A stretch of 64,000 nucleotides of DNA, taken from positions 43,780,675 to 43,844,674 of the forward strand of contig JAVGWX010000013.1 in assembly GCA_036924085.1 (NCBI GenBank). Direction: 5' to 3'. Under the pieces are notes generated by a model, which saw only the letters and a program-made list of their open reading frames with translations, had not been told where the DNA came from and made no database searches. This document shows, one piece after another, positions 52,301-61,560 of this stretch. The DNA comes from Ariolimax columbianus. Taxonomy: Eukaryota; Mollusca; Gastropoda; Stylommatophora; Arionidae. The translations under genes were made by a program, and so were the position numbers. Positions within the stretch are counted from its first letter, which is position 1; the number at the start of each line of letters is the position of its first letter.

Positions 52301-52867
52301 ATTGCTTTGCTTAGGCTTTCCACCATGGGCTTCATTTTGTTATTCCGTCTGTTGATGGTTTCACACAGCCCATCTGTCAGGCTTGCAAATCTGTCCCAGT
52401 CGGCTCGTTTGTAATTCCAACGTTGGAGCGGTTTTGTTTCCTGTGGGCCTACTTCCATATCAACTTCTAGCCTAATTGGCCTGTGGTCGCTACCTACCAA
52501 TTGGTTTAGCACCTGGCGGTCTATTTAATGGTGAATGTCCACCGTGGAAAAGGCCAAATCTGGAGTAGAGATGGTATGCCATGTTCTAGAATAGAAGCTA
52601 GGGCTATCCACCGGCCTATTGATTAGATTGAGATTTGTGTCTATCTCCCAATCTTCCACTTCGTCACCTCTGCTGTCTGTGTCCGAGTATCCCCATCTAT
52701 CTGAGTGGCTGTTGAAGTCTCCAACTACTATGCAGTTGGAGTCTTTGACTTCCATACTCGAGAGCGATAGGTCTTTGTTTGGTGGTCCGTACAGGTTGAA
52801 GATGCGGATCTTCGTCTCTTGAGCCATTATGTCAACTCTTACAATTTCTGCTTGAATCCTTTGATTC
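49391..52867 (-). mobile_element. I-group LINE copy 3, decayed
   Basis: Flanked by TGAATCCTTTTGATTC (49391-49406) and TGAATCCTTTGATTC (52853-52867), a target duplication of 15-16 bp with a one-T difference. The minus strand carries the element from within the endonuclease to the (GAA)n tail. Domains remain recognisable: 'GDFNSHSDRWGY', 'GSDHRP', 'YRPISLLSCVGKLMERMI', 'FADD', 'TDGS' and 'GNEEAD'. The frame is broken by several stops and frameshifts (for example near 49946-49973, 50780, 51250, 51955, 52100 and 52515). By eye it is clearly more diverged from copy 1 than copy 2 is, so it is an older insertion. Confidence 0.95.
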
Positions 52868-53055
52868 AAAATGATTTATACCGATACGTTTAATTTTATT
52901 TTCTCACAATCTGCTTTCTCATATTATTCACCGCTGTGAAGGCCATGCTGTATTTTGTCTTAATATTCTTGTGTCCAGATTTATTCTCTATTACCTCTTT
53001 CATCTCTCATTTACGGGCATCGATTTTCAGTTACAGAAGGCTCTTCAGCACTCGG
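52868..53055. other. Unassigned spacer
   Basis: AT-rich. No feature. Confidence 0.35.
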
Positions 53056-53059
53056 CAGA

Positions 53060-53555
53060 ATGTATGTAAAGATGGAAGAGACGTAAAGTGTGTAGAGACG
53101 TAAGGTGTGTAGAGACGTAAGGTGTGGAGAGACGTAAGGTGTGTAGAGAAGTAAGATGTATTGAGACGTAAGGTGTGCTGACACGTAGGATGTGTAGAGA
53201 CGTAATGTGTAGAGACGTAATTGGTAGAGACACAATGTGTGCAGATACGTAAGGTGTGTAGATACGTAAGGTGTGTAGAGACGTAAGGTGTGCAGATACG
53301 TAAGGTGTGTAGAGACGTAAGGTGTGTAGAAACGTAAGGTGTGTAGAGACGTAAGGTGTGCAGATATGTAAAGTGTGCAGATACGTAATGTGTATAGAGA
53401 TGTTAAGGGAGTGGAGAAGTAAGGTTTAGAGATGTAAGGGGAGTAGAAACATAAGGTGTATTGAGACGTAAGGTGTGTAGAGACGTAAGATTTGTAGAGA
53501 CATACGATTGTTAGAGACGTAAGGTGTTTAGAGACGTAAGGTGTGTAGAGACGGC
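53060..53555. repeat. 17-bp minisatellite (GTGTAGAGACGTAAGGT)
   Basis: About 29 units of 16-17 bp with AGAGACGTAAG and CAGATACGTAAG variants. The Leu/Tyr-rich minus-strand frames are artefacts. Confidence 0.93.
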
Positions 53556-53639
53556 AGGTTACAAAAATAAGTACTGGTTTGACTTGAACGCCCATTGTAA
53601 CAGGGCGTGTAAGTTTCATTCGCTCGTTCTTTCCCGCCT

Positions 53640-54025
53640 GTCAGACAAGAACATTATCAGAAATCAGTATATACACCAATGGAGAGAGGACAGAAACATA
53701 AGCCAGACCCAATTCACCAACTCAAAAGAAATCAACAAACTACCTTATTTCGCCTGAGAACTGGACACTGCAGACTACTAGAACATCTTTACCGACTGAA
53801 GATCTCACACACCGATGAGTGCCCATGTGGAACAGGATGCCAGAACCCCGAGCATATTCTACAGGAATGCCCAATCTATAGGGAAATGAGATGACAGACC
53901 TGGCCAGAGGGTGCGGAGCTGAGAAAAAAGCTGTGGGGCAGCCGCTCCGACCTGGTGAAGACTACAGACTTATTCGTGGCGACTGGCCTGCAGATATAGC
54001 ATGACCAGAAAATCCCGAACGCAAA
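53640..54025 (+). pseudogene. LINE-F RNase H-type C-terminus
   Basis: The plus strand encodes 'KPDPIHQLKRNQQTTLFRLR', T-G-H, then 'THTDECPCGTG'-like sequence, 'EHILQECPIYREMR', and after a stop 'LWGSRSDLVKTTDLFVATGL'. It is the C-terminal knuckle of a non-LTR element related to, but distinct from, the I-group LINE above. The same family lies inverted at 58800-59410; both end with TAGCATGACCA-type 3' UTR. Confidence 0.75.
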
Positions 54026-54296
54026 GAAAGAGATGAAAGACAATAGTAATTGTTGAAAAGAAAAGGTATGTAACTACAGTCCATGACGGTAAGTAGGTCA
54101 GCGGTATATAGCGGTGCCGATAACATGTCACAATGATGTGGTCTCTACCGATTACTCAGTTTTGTTTTGAGCCCTCAGTTTTGTTTGGAGCCCTCAGTTT
54201 TGTTCGGAGTCCTCAGTTTTGAATAGAAGCTGCAAGTAATAACGAAAGGTAGACCAATTTCAAACATTTCTGTTAAAACAAAAATGGAATATATGA

Positions 54297-54339
<43 letters not shown>

Positions 54340-54789
54340 TAAATATCTTAGACATATGACACACGATGATTTGAACAAACGTATCTTTTCACAATTTCGT
54401 TGTTGACAATTCGCGAGATAAGAATAAACATAATTTATTGTTCCTGTTTCAAACATTGCAACTATAAAACTTTCGAAGGAATTTATTTTCCAAATAAGAT
54501 GCGGCATTTGCTTTATTGATTCCTTGTGTAATCCCTTCATGAATCCTGCAAACCGGATTTGGTATGAAGTTAGGCTGTTAAAACATTGTACTTAGTGTGG
54601 GCCTTTTATTCACAGTGAGAAAGCGAAAACACGGGAAAAGGGTTTGGAAATGCGTGAGATTACTTGAAAAAAATATTTTCTGAAGAAGAAGAGAAATAAG
54701 AGAGAAATTATAACTAGGATGATGGGAATTTTAAAATGTCAAACAAAAGCTAGAAGGAGTAGAGTATAATTATTATAAAGAAGAATAAC
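54026..54789. other. No gene; short GA microsatellite
   Basis: Contains (GA)n at 54304-54337 and four near-repeats of TCAGTTTTGTT(T/C)GGAG at 54155-54215. Otherwise unassigned. Confidence 0.4.
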
Positions 54790-55290
54790 AATGATTACAG
54801 AAAATATAATATTACAAAAGTCACTTCTGTCTGAACTGAGTAACCAGCGCAAGGTTGTCATGCAGTGGATACCTTCTCATTGTGGAATACCGGAACATGA
54901 GAGAGCAGATCGACTGGTCAAGGAAGGTGTTGTAGACGAGCAGCCGGATGTACTAGATACATACCAACAGAAGGATAGGGTGATCAAATCAATCAGAGCT
55001 ACCAATAGTAACACGAGACGATTATCGTAAGATAAACAGACAAAGGCAAACTCTTGTGTTGTCCCTCAGGACAGGACACAACAGACTCCGCAGTCACATG
55101 TACACAAAATTGAAGACTGACAACTCAGTCATGTGTACATGCGGACAGACACCGCAGACTTCAGAGCACTTCTGTAGTGCCCCGTATTTGATATACAGAG
55201 ACAAACCCACTGGCCCATTGAAAGAACACTGGAAGATAAACTTTATGGACCTGTATACTTACTATAAAAGGCAGTGAAGTTTATCCAAAA
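54790..55290 (+). pseudogene. Retroelement RNase H and C-terminal knuckle remnant
   Basis: The plus strand reads 'KVVMQWIPSHCGIPEHERAD' then R-L-V-K-E-G, the end of an RNase H domain (the usual G-N is E-H here). After a frameshift come 'LRTGHNRLRSHMYTKLK' and 'CTCGQTPQTSEHF', matching the C-terminal knuckle. It is related to the I-group LINE in layout but clearly a different family, and is broken. Confidence 0.75.
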
Positions 55291-55535
55291 GACATCGTTG
55301 CAGATAAAGACAGTATACTTTCAGTGAAACGAAAGAAGAAATAGAGGAAGAAAAGGTCGAATAAGGAAGAAGAAGAACACGTCTATTCTTTTTCAGATCC
55401 GATGAAGAATGAGTTATCCGATAGTCTGATCCCAGTAAATATCCTCTTTAACTATCATTTTATGTGATCTAGTCCAGAATAGATGATGTGAAATAGCATG
55501 CCGTTTTAAAATATTTAGACACAAGACATAACACT
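55291..55535. other. Unassigned
   Basis: No motif identified. Confidence 0.35.
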
Positions 55536-55539
55536 CAAA

Positions 55540-56035
55540 TAGATCGCTTTATGTTGGAAAGGTGACATACACTAAAAATAGGTTGCTTTTTGTTGGAAAG
55601 GTGACATACACTAAAAATAGGTTGCTTTTTGTTGGAAAGGTGACACCACAAAAATAGTTAACTTTTTGTTGGAAAGGTGACACCACAAAAATAGTTAACT
55701 TTTTGTTGGAAAGGTGACACCACAAAAATAGTTAACTTTTTGTTGGAAAGGTGACATACTACTAAAATGGGCGACTTTTTGTTGGAAAGATGACATACCA
55801 AAAAAATTGGTTTCATTTTGTTGGGAAGGTGACATGCCCACTTAAATGGGTGGCTTGTTGTTGGAAAATTGACATGCCACTTAAATGGATGGCGTTTTGA
55901 TGGAAAGGTGACATGATCTAAAAGGGGTGACTTTTTGTTGGAAATGTGACATACCACTAAAATAGGTAGTTTTTTTGTTGGAAAGGTGGAAAAGCACTTA
56001 AATTGGTCGCATTTGTTGGAAAGGTGACTTATTGG
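55540..56035. repeat. 37-39 bp minisatellite (TTTTGTTGGAAAGGTGACA)
   Basis: About 13 units sharing TTTTTGTTGGAAAGGTGACA, with a variable remainder (TACACTAAAAATAGGTTGC or CCACAAAAATAGTTAAC). The edges are diverged. Confidence 0.93.
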
Positions 56036-56330
56036 CTTCCCATAACTCCTAGAGGCGATGGTGCTTGATAGCGTAACCTCACAAAATGACTTCTTTAGCA
56101 GCTTACTTGCATTGCCACATCCAGAACGCAAACATTATAGTTCTAGCTTGGCTAAATATCAACAGGGGATTCGGACAATCCCGGAGCCTGGACTTCCTGA
56201 TGTCCCACCCTCTCCTAGCTTTTGAATGCACAGAAATAAACCACACACACAGGCATTAATAATAGCCAAATGGAGGAAGGTTAGTTTTAGGCAATTTGAT
56301 ATCAGATACTGATCTCCATGCTTGAATGTC
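56036..56330. other. Unassigned
   Basis: No motif identified. Confidence 0.3.
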
Positions 56331-56745
56331 AAGGTTTCTGCTACTATAAGCCATTATCACCTGGCTGGTCAGTCCTAAGACTGGTTGTAAGGTTGTCTGA
56401 GCATGTCTCTCCATTTGTTCCTATCCTCTGGTTGATCAGTTCTAAGACTGGTTGTCAAGGTTGTCTGGGTATTTCTCTCCATTTGTTCTTATCCTTTACA
56501 GCTCTCTTCATTTCAGTACAGGTTCGTACTTTAACGTTTCTCCATTCATGAGATATAACGGTACATCTTGCTTCCTCTTTTCCCCTAGAATATTATGTAG
56601 AAGACTTTCATTTAGCATGTTGTGTCCCAGACAACTCAGTTTTCGTTTTTGTATCATTTTCAGTATTTGTGCGCCTACCTTAGTGAAAACATTGTATCTT
56701 TATTTCTGTCATTTGTTCTATTCAACAATAGCCCATTTCAAATCG
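56331..56745 (-). pseudogene. RTE-like LINE C-terminus, left half of an interrupted copy
   Basis: The minus strand reads, with frame changes, 'RKLSCLGHNMLNESLLHNIL', G-E-K-R-K, then a terminal region of the R-N-K-W-R-D-M-L-R-Q-P type. The rest of the element is at 57023-57310. Between them sits SINE-E with its target duplication. The terminal region is tandemly doubled (about 68 bp, 56340-56490). Confidence 0.65.
56340..56490. repeat. About 68-bp tandem doublet in a LINE terminus
   Basis: CCTGGCTGGTCAGTCCTAAG / CTGGTTGATCAGTTCTAAG followed by ACTGGTTGT, AAGGTTGTCTG and CTCTCCATTTGTTC(C/T)TATCC occurs twice in a row. Confidence 0.8.
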
Positions 56746-56753
56746 TAGGAAAC

Positions 56754-57014
56754 AGGGGACGGCGTGGCCTAGTGGTAAGTGACACGGCTCACAACCCGAA
56801 GATGCTGGGTTCGATCCCCATCACAGCATCGGCCGTTACCCCGAGAAAGCAAACCCTTAGAAAATGCAGGAGGAAGCAAACCCTTACATAAAATGCATGC
56901 TGAAGTCGGATGCACTGGGCCTACAGGCGCAATAATAAAACCACAGTGCAACGCACACCGCCTTGGGGATTCGAGAAATAAGGCTTACGCAAAAAAAAAA
57001 ATCAAAAAAAATCC
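56754..57014 (+). mobile_element. SINE-E, tRNA-derived, complete copy
   Basis: The 5' part has GCGTGGCCTAGTGGTAAGTG (A box TGGCCTAGTGG) and GGTTCGATCCC (B box), then GAAAGCAAACCCTTAGAAAA, a central domain GCATGCTGAAGTCGGATGCA and CAGGCGCAATAATAAAACC, and an A-rich end. It is flanked by TAGGAAAC at 56746-56753 and 57015-57022. The head is tRNA-like but the 3' sequence and A-tail mark it as a SINE and not a tRNA gene. It is inserted in the LINE at 56331-57310. Confidence 0.85.
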
Positions 57015-57022
57015 TAGGAAAC

Positions 57023-57310
57023 TATTTTTCACCATTGTTTGCTTGAGTCCATGTTTCAGTCCCATACAGTGCAATTGGCCATACATGAGTGGCGATTATT
57101 CTTTTCCTCATTTCTATCCTGATATTTTTTGAGGTTAGCAATTTCTGTTCTGCTCTAAACGTCTTGCCAATACAAATCATGCCCTAATTCCCATCTCACA
57201 GCGGGATATCTTCTGTTGTGGTTTGCCGTAAATATGTAAGCTGTACTTGTTCGATTATTTCTTCATTGATGATTATATTAATTTGCCATTGTTGCTTGGG
57301 TATTACTATA
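57023..57310 (-). pseudogene. RTE-like LINE RT-thumb segment, right half
   Basis: The minus strand reads E-E-I-I-E-Q-V-Q-L-T-Y-L, a K-I-R-I-E-M-R-K-R segment and 'ATHVWPIALYGTETWTQ', the segment ending in L-Y-G-x-E-T-W found in RTE-like LINEs. It continues across SINE-E into 56745. Confidence 0.65.
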
Positions 57311-57416
57311 GTCACTGTCTTCATTGTGTTTATTTTTATGCAAATTCTTTAGCTGTGCTGTTATTTTTTTTAAACAACATTTGCAGCGCTGCTACTGATC
57401 CTCACACTGTGGCTTC

Positions 57417-57655
57417 AAATAGGTAACAGGGCACGGCTCACAACCCGAAGGTGATTGGTTAGATCCTCATCACAGCACCGGCCGTTACCCCAGGGAAGCA
57501 AACCCTTAGAAAATGCCGGAGGAAGCAGACCCTTACATAAAATGCATGCTGAAGTCGGATACACTGGGCCGACAGGCGCAAAAATAAAAACTACAGTGCA
57601 ACACACACCCGCCTTGGGGAATAGAGAAATAAGGCGCACGAGAAAAAAAAATTGG
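57417..57655 (+). mobile_element. SINE-E, second copy
   Basis: CACGGCTCACAACCCGAAGG, a mutated B box (GGTTAGATCCTC), CCAGGGAAGCAAACCCTTAG, GCATGCTGAAGTCGGATACA, CAGGCGCAAAAATAAAAAC and an A-rich end. It lacks the A box, so it is truncated by a few bases at the 5' end relative to 56754. Confidence 0.85.
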
Positions 57656-57659
57656 TAAC

Positions 57660-57930
57660 ATATATATTGTATAAAATCGCTGCAACTCCAAATGGTTGGT
57701 TGGTGGGTTCCTGCCATTTGGCCCAGTGCCATATTGTGGTGGGTTGGTTACTGGTCCAGCAGCCTGTGATATCCTGCCCTTTGACCCAATGCCACGTTGT
57801 GGTATTTGCAAGTGTTTATGATCTGTTGTGTAGTTCCAATACAGAGTGTCCTATTTGTCTGACATTTGTGTCAAGTGCTGGACACTCAAAAGATGATGTT
57901 CAACAGTTCCGTTGTGGTGTGTACACAGCT
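57660..57930 (-). pseudogene. LINE-C 3' end
   Basis: Homologous to 44405-44650. On the minus strand it encodes a knuckle-like C...E-H-H-L-L...P-A-L segment and an L-E-L-H-N-R-S-like end, then a 3' UTR in which TTTGGCCCAATGCCA-type sequence occurs twice (57716 and 57779). Its knuckle-coding end passes directly into the 35-bp array. Confidence 0.6.
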
Positions 57931-58255
57931 GTCACTCTGGAGTATGTTGAGGTATGTACACAGCTGGCACTCTTTATTATGTGTACACAGCTGGCACTCT
58001 GGAGTATGTTGTGGTGTGTACACAGCTGGCACTCTGGAGTATGTTCTGGTGTGTACACAGCTAGTACTATGGAGTATGTTGTGGTGTGTACACAGCTGGC
58101 ACTCTGGAGTATGTTGAGGTATGTACACAGCTGGCACTCTTTATTATGTGTACACAGCTGGCACTCTGGAGTATGTTGTGGTGTGTACACAGCTGGCACT
58201 CTGGAGTATGTTCTGGTGTGTACACAGCTGGCACTGGAGTATGCTGTGGTTGGAT
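57915..58255. repeat. 35-bp minisatellite grown from the LINE-C terminus
   Basis: About ten units with GTGTACACAGCTGGCACTCT and GGAGTATGTTGTGGT, plus a shorter TTTATTATGTG variant. A block containing both kinds repeats at about 172 bp. Both strands are largely open, giving Cys/His-rich translations (for example ECQLCTHH), which are not real proteins. Confidence 0.9.
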
Positions 58256-58679
58256 TATGTTCAAGTGACTGTTAAGTCGTATGAGTTGAGCATAATTAAG
58301 AAAATGAAGAAAGATCTCTCCTTTTCATGAGGATGATGTTGTCTTTGAGATGTAGGTTTGCAGATCTCTCTCCCAGTTTTATCCATTGCCCATCTGTTTA
58401 AACAAGCCTCTTTGTTTGCAGTTTTCAGTAGTTCTTACACATAACTTATTTAAGTTATTTTTCTGTCCACTTCTGCTGGTAAGCGTTGCGGGACAATTCA
58501 GTTTTTTTAGTTGGGGCAATTGTGTTGTAAGTTCATGTTGTTGTAGGATTTCTCTTATGTCATCTATCCACCTGCTACTCAGTCTTCTTCATGCTTTGCA
58601 GTCAGATCTTCTTGCCTTGTTAGCGTGCAGTGTAGTTGACCAGGTAACATACTTGTGAGATGAACGACCCATCTTTTTG
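58256..58679. other. No recognisable gene
   Basis: No motif identified. Confidence 0.35.
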
Positions 58680-58799
58680 CGTGTTTTTATATGTACTAAC
58701 TTAACCTCTTTAAACTGGTTGAGAAGACTGCAGCGAGTGTATACAACCAGTTTCTTGGAGGGTGGTTAACTGATGCAAATCCTTCTGCAGTCAGAACTT
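58680..58799 (-). pseudogene. CR1-type LINE 3' UTR
   Basis: On the minus strand: CCACCCTCCAAGAAACTGGT, TGTATACACTCGCTGCAGTC and a TTAAAGAGGTTAAGTTAG end, matching the CR1 tail at 43240-43330. Confidence 0.6.
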
Positions 58800-59410
58800 T
58801 TTGGTCATGCTAGATCTGTATTCTTGTCGCTAGGACGAAGTCCACTGTCCTCTCCAGAACCGCTTGGTAGCACCATAGCTCTGCGTCACCTCATCTTCCT
58901 CTGGTCAGGTTTGACATCATAGGCCTCTGTGTATTGTGCAGTCCTATATGATGTGTTCAGGGGTCTGGACTGCGGTTCCACATGGGTAGTCACTTGTGTG
59001 GGATATCTTAGCCAGTGTAAGTGACCCAATAGTAAGTAGTGGCCTGTTCTCAGGCGAAAAATTGTAGCTTGTTTGTGTCTGTGGAACTGGTGAATTGGGT
59101 CAAGTCTATTGGTCACTTCCATGACTTTCTTCCATTTTGAGTTGCACTGATTGTACATAATAGTTTTTGCGTTTCGGAAGGACACTACATGTATAAGTTG
59201 CTCCATCTTGCCACCTGCTTTGGACAGGGCATCAGCTCTCTCATTCCTTGTGATTCCACAATGGGGAGGGTAGCCACTGAAGAGCAACTGTTGAGGTTTT
59301 TTGGATTTTTTTTCAGCTCTGGTCTGATTTCCCGCAGCATTTGTTCATCTCTGCTGTTTTGCATTGCATATAGTAGTGGTGTGCCAGTCCATCTTAATGG
59401 ACTCAAACAC
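58800..59410 (-). pseudogene. LINE-F RNase H and C-terminus
   Basis: The minus strand shows 'AMQNSRDEQMLREIRPELKK' (RNase H interior), a frameshift, then 'PPHCGITRNERADALSK', 'LDPIHQFHRHKQATIFRLRT', G-H-Y, and a decayed knuckle ending 'DVKPDQRKMR'. The R-N-E-R-A-D motif keeps the last RNase H aspartate. Same family as 53640-54025. Confidence 0.75.
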
Positions 59411-59739
59411 TAGAGCAAAGTAAACCTGCAGCCTGTTAGGCACCATCTATGCTGCTCTTAACAAGCCACGTTACCATGGGCAGTGTTATGCCATGTCACA
59501 CAGTTAGTCGCCTCTTACGACATGCTCTCTGTGGGACAGCGGTGCTATTCTTGTCCTTGTCATACACAGCCCCAGACAGACCACTCGGGTTATTCAGCAC
59601 AAGTGATAGTTTTCACAGTATGTCTGATCTCATCATTTGAAGCACAGTTTAGCATAAGTAATTACTTCAGCATCATATATATCATGTTTTTATACAGGCT
59701 AAAAGACGGTCATCTGTAGTTGTGACTCCATACTCTTTT
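59411..59739. other. Unassigned; possible SINE trace
   Basis: TTAGTCGCCTCTTACGACAT at 59504-59523 resembles a block found in several animal SINEs, but the surroundings do not confirm it. Around 59388-59440 the sequence is echoed, inverted, at 43185-43235. Confidence 0.3.
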
Positions 59740-60345
59740 AAGGCAAATGAAAGGGGAAATTAAACCACTTCCACGTGCAGTGGTTACGAAAACTACTGGG
59801 AATTAGATGGCAGGAGATGGTGGAAAATACGGATGTGTTAGAGCAATTGAGCATGACCAGTACATACACCATAATATGTGCATCCTAGCTGAGATGAGCT
59901 GGTCATGGTGTACGCATGTCGAATCAACGTCTACCAAAAGAGCTGCTCTATTGTGAACTCCAAAACGGCAAGAGAGCAAGCGGCGGACAGTGGAAAATGT
60001 ATTAAGGACACGCTTAAGAAATAACTGATCAAGTGTAGTATTAATAATGATGACTGGGAAAGAATCGCCACCAATCGCACAGACTGGCAACACACTATTT
60101 CTGAGGGTGTTCAGAGAAATGAGACATCAAGAATAAATGAGGTTATCCAGAGCCGATTACTCCGCAAGTCCGCTCAGATCAACCCTTCTTCAACCAGTGA
60201 TAAGCAGTGTCCTATTTTCTTGTACTAAAAACGGCTTATTTAGCCATCTTCGAACTCATGCGAACAATGAATGCTGACAAAGTAGTCCTCATCAACTACG
60301 ATGGACGAACAACGCACAGGAACATGGATACTGAAATATGGACTT
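59740..60345 (+). pseudogene. LINE-G C-terminus, plus copy
   Basis: The plus strand reads R-L-R-W-like remnants, 'ALLWTPKRQESKRRTVENVL'-like sequence (one stop), 'DWERIATNRTDWQHTISEGV', 'QRNETSRINEVIQSRLLRKS' and L-x-S-H-L-R-T-H, the zinc-finger end seen in this LINE group. The 3' UTR contains CTACGATGGACGAACAACGC. It is broken by stops and frameshifts. Confidence 0.7.
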
Positions 60346-61560
60346 ACAAGTCAATGTCGGGAGTTGTTGTTTGTCCATCGTTTCCGAAGAGGACCACATC
60401 GTCATATGTCAATCCTGGAATGGGTTCGTAGGTGACTGAGCAAAAAAATTCCAGTCCGAAAGCTTCCGTCACTCTGAGGGCAGAGAAACATTGTCTGGCC
60501 ATCAGACAGGGGCAACTCGTCTCTTGCCTTTCGTGTCGCTTGTCTCCGTACCGCTTCCTTGATTCTTGTCTGCTCCATATGTGTTGTGCCAAAAGAGATT
60601 TTAAACCAGGCAGAGAGGTCAGCAGCAATGTTCTCCCAGCTATCAGAGTCAATGTCGCAGCTTTTCAGTGAGGCTTTCAGAGTGTCTTTGTAGCGTTTTA
60701 GTTGGCCACCACGAGCTCGCTTGCCTGACTCGAGCTCGCTTGCCTGACTCGAGCTCGCTTGCCTGACTCGAGCTCGCTTGCCTGACTCGAGCTCGCTTGC
60801 CTGACTCGAGCTCGCTTGCCTGACTCGAGCTCGCTTGCCTGACTCGAGCTCGCTTGCCTGACTCGAGCTCGCTTGCCTGACTCGAGCTCGCTTGCCTGAC
60901 TCGAGCTCGCTTGCCTGACTCGAGCTCGCTTGCCTGACTCGAGCTCGCTTGCCTGACTCGAGCTCGTTTGCCTGACTCGAGCTCGCTTGCCTGACTCGAG
61001 CTCGCTTGCCTGACTCGAGCTCGCTTGCCTGACTCGAGCTCGCTTGCCTGACTCGAGCTCGCTTGCCTGACTCGAGCTCGCTTGCCTGACTCAAGCTCGA
61101 CAAAGAATATATTTTTTTTTTTTAAGCAGCCGCTCATCTGACATGCGAACAACATGGCCAGTCCATCTAAGCTGCGATTTGCACATCGATGTGTGGATGC
61201 GTGTCATGCCAGTCCGAGAAATAAATTCTGTATCTGTGATCCTATCTTGCCATTTAACGTTCTTCAGTTTCCTTAGGCAGCCCAGGTGAAAATGGTCATG
61301 CTTTTCTACATATCGGCTGTACACAGTCCAGGTTTCACAGAAAAGTTGGTAGGACGACTGCCGCATAAACCTTCAATTTAGTTATAAGCTTAATTCCCCT
61401 CGGGTCAAATGCTTTGGCTATTCTCGAGTTTACTCCATCATCAACTGTATAAATGTAGTGGTTCACAAATCTTGTGATTAGCCTACGTGGTTTTAGAATC
61501 GGACTATTGATATGTTCAAGTAATGACAGAAAAGGTAATGTACAAACCACTAACTGAGGT
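60346..61560 (-). pseudogene. LINE-G C-terminus, minus copy, with a 19-bp minisatellite inside
   Basis: The minus strand reads 'SRIAKAFDPRGIKLITKLKV', 'AAVVLPTFL', C-E-T-W-T-V-Y-S-R, 'DHFHLGCLRKLKNVKWQDRI', 'QLRWTGHVVRMSDERLLKKK', then the expanded segment, then G-G-Q-L-K-R-Y-K-D-T-L-K, 'DSWENIAADLSAWFK' and 'FRTGIFLLSHLRTH'. That is the full C-terminal order of this LINE group, with the minisatellite exactly where a G-K-R-x-R-G-G-Q segment is expected. The 3' UTR matches that of the plus copy, so the two elements meet tail to tail at about 60345. Confidence 0.8.
60713..61098. repeat. 19-bp minisatellite (GAGCTCGCTTGCCTGACTC)
   Basis: About 20 almost identical 19-bp units. Each junction creates CTCGAG next to GAGCTC. 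Three units make 57 bp, hence a 19-residue period on the minus strand (ELESGKRARVRQASSSQAS). It derives from LINE coding sequence. Confidence 0.97.

Noticed and set aside
56754..56830. A genuine tRNA gene
   Set aside because: The A and B boxes are good but the 3' side does not close an acceptor stem; it continues into a SINE body with A-tail and a second copy exists at 57417.
60402..61155. Minus frames of 168-233 codons with a 19-residue repeat
   Set aside because: They are the 19-bp minisatellite read in successive phases, fused to decayed LINE-G sequence, not a genuine repeat protein.
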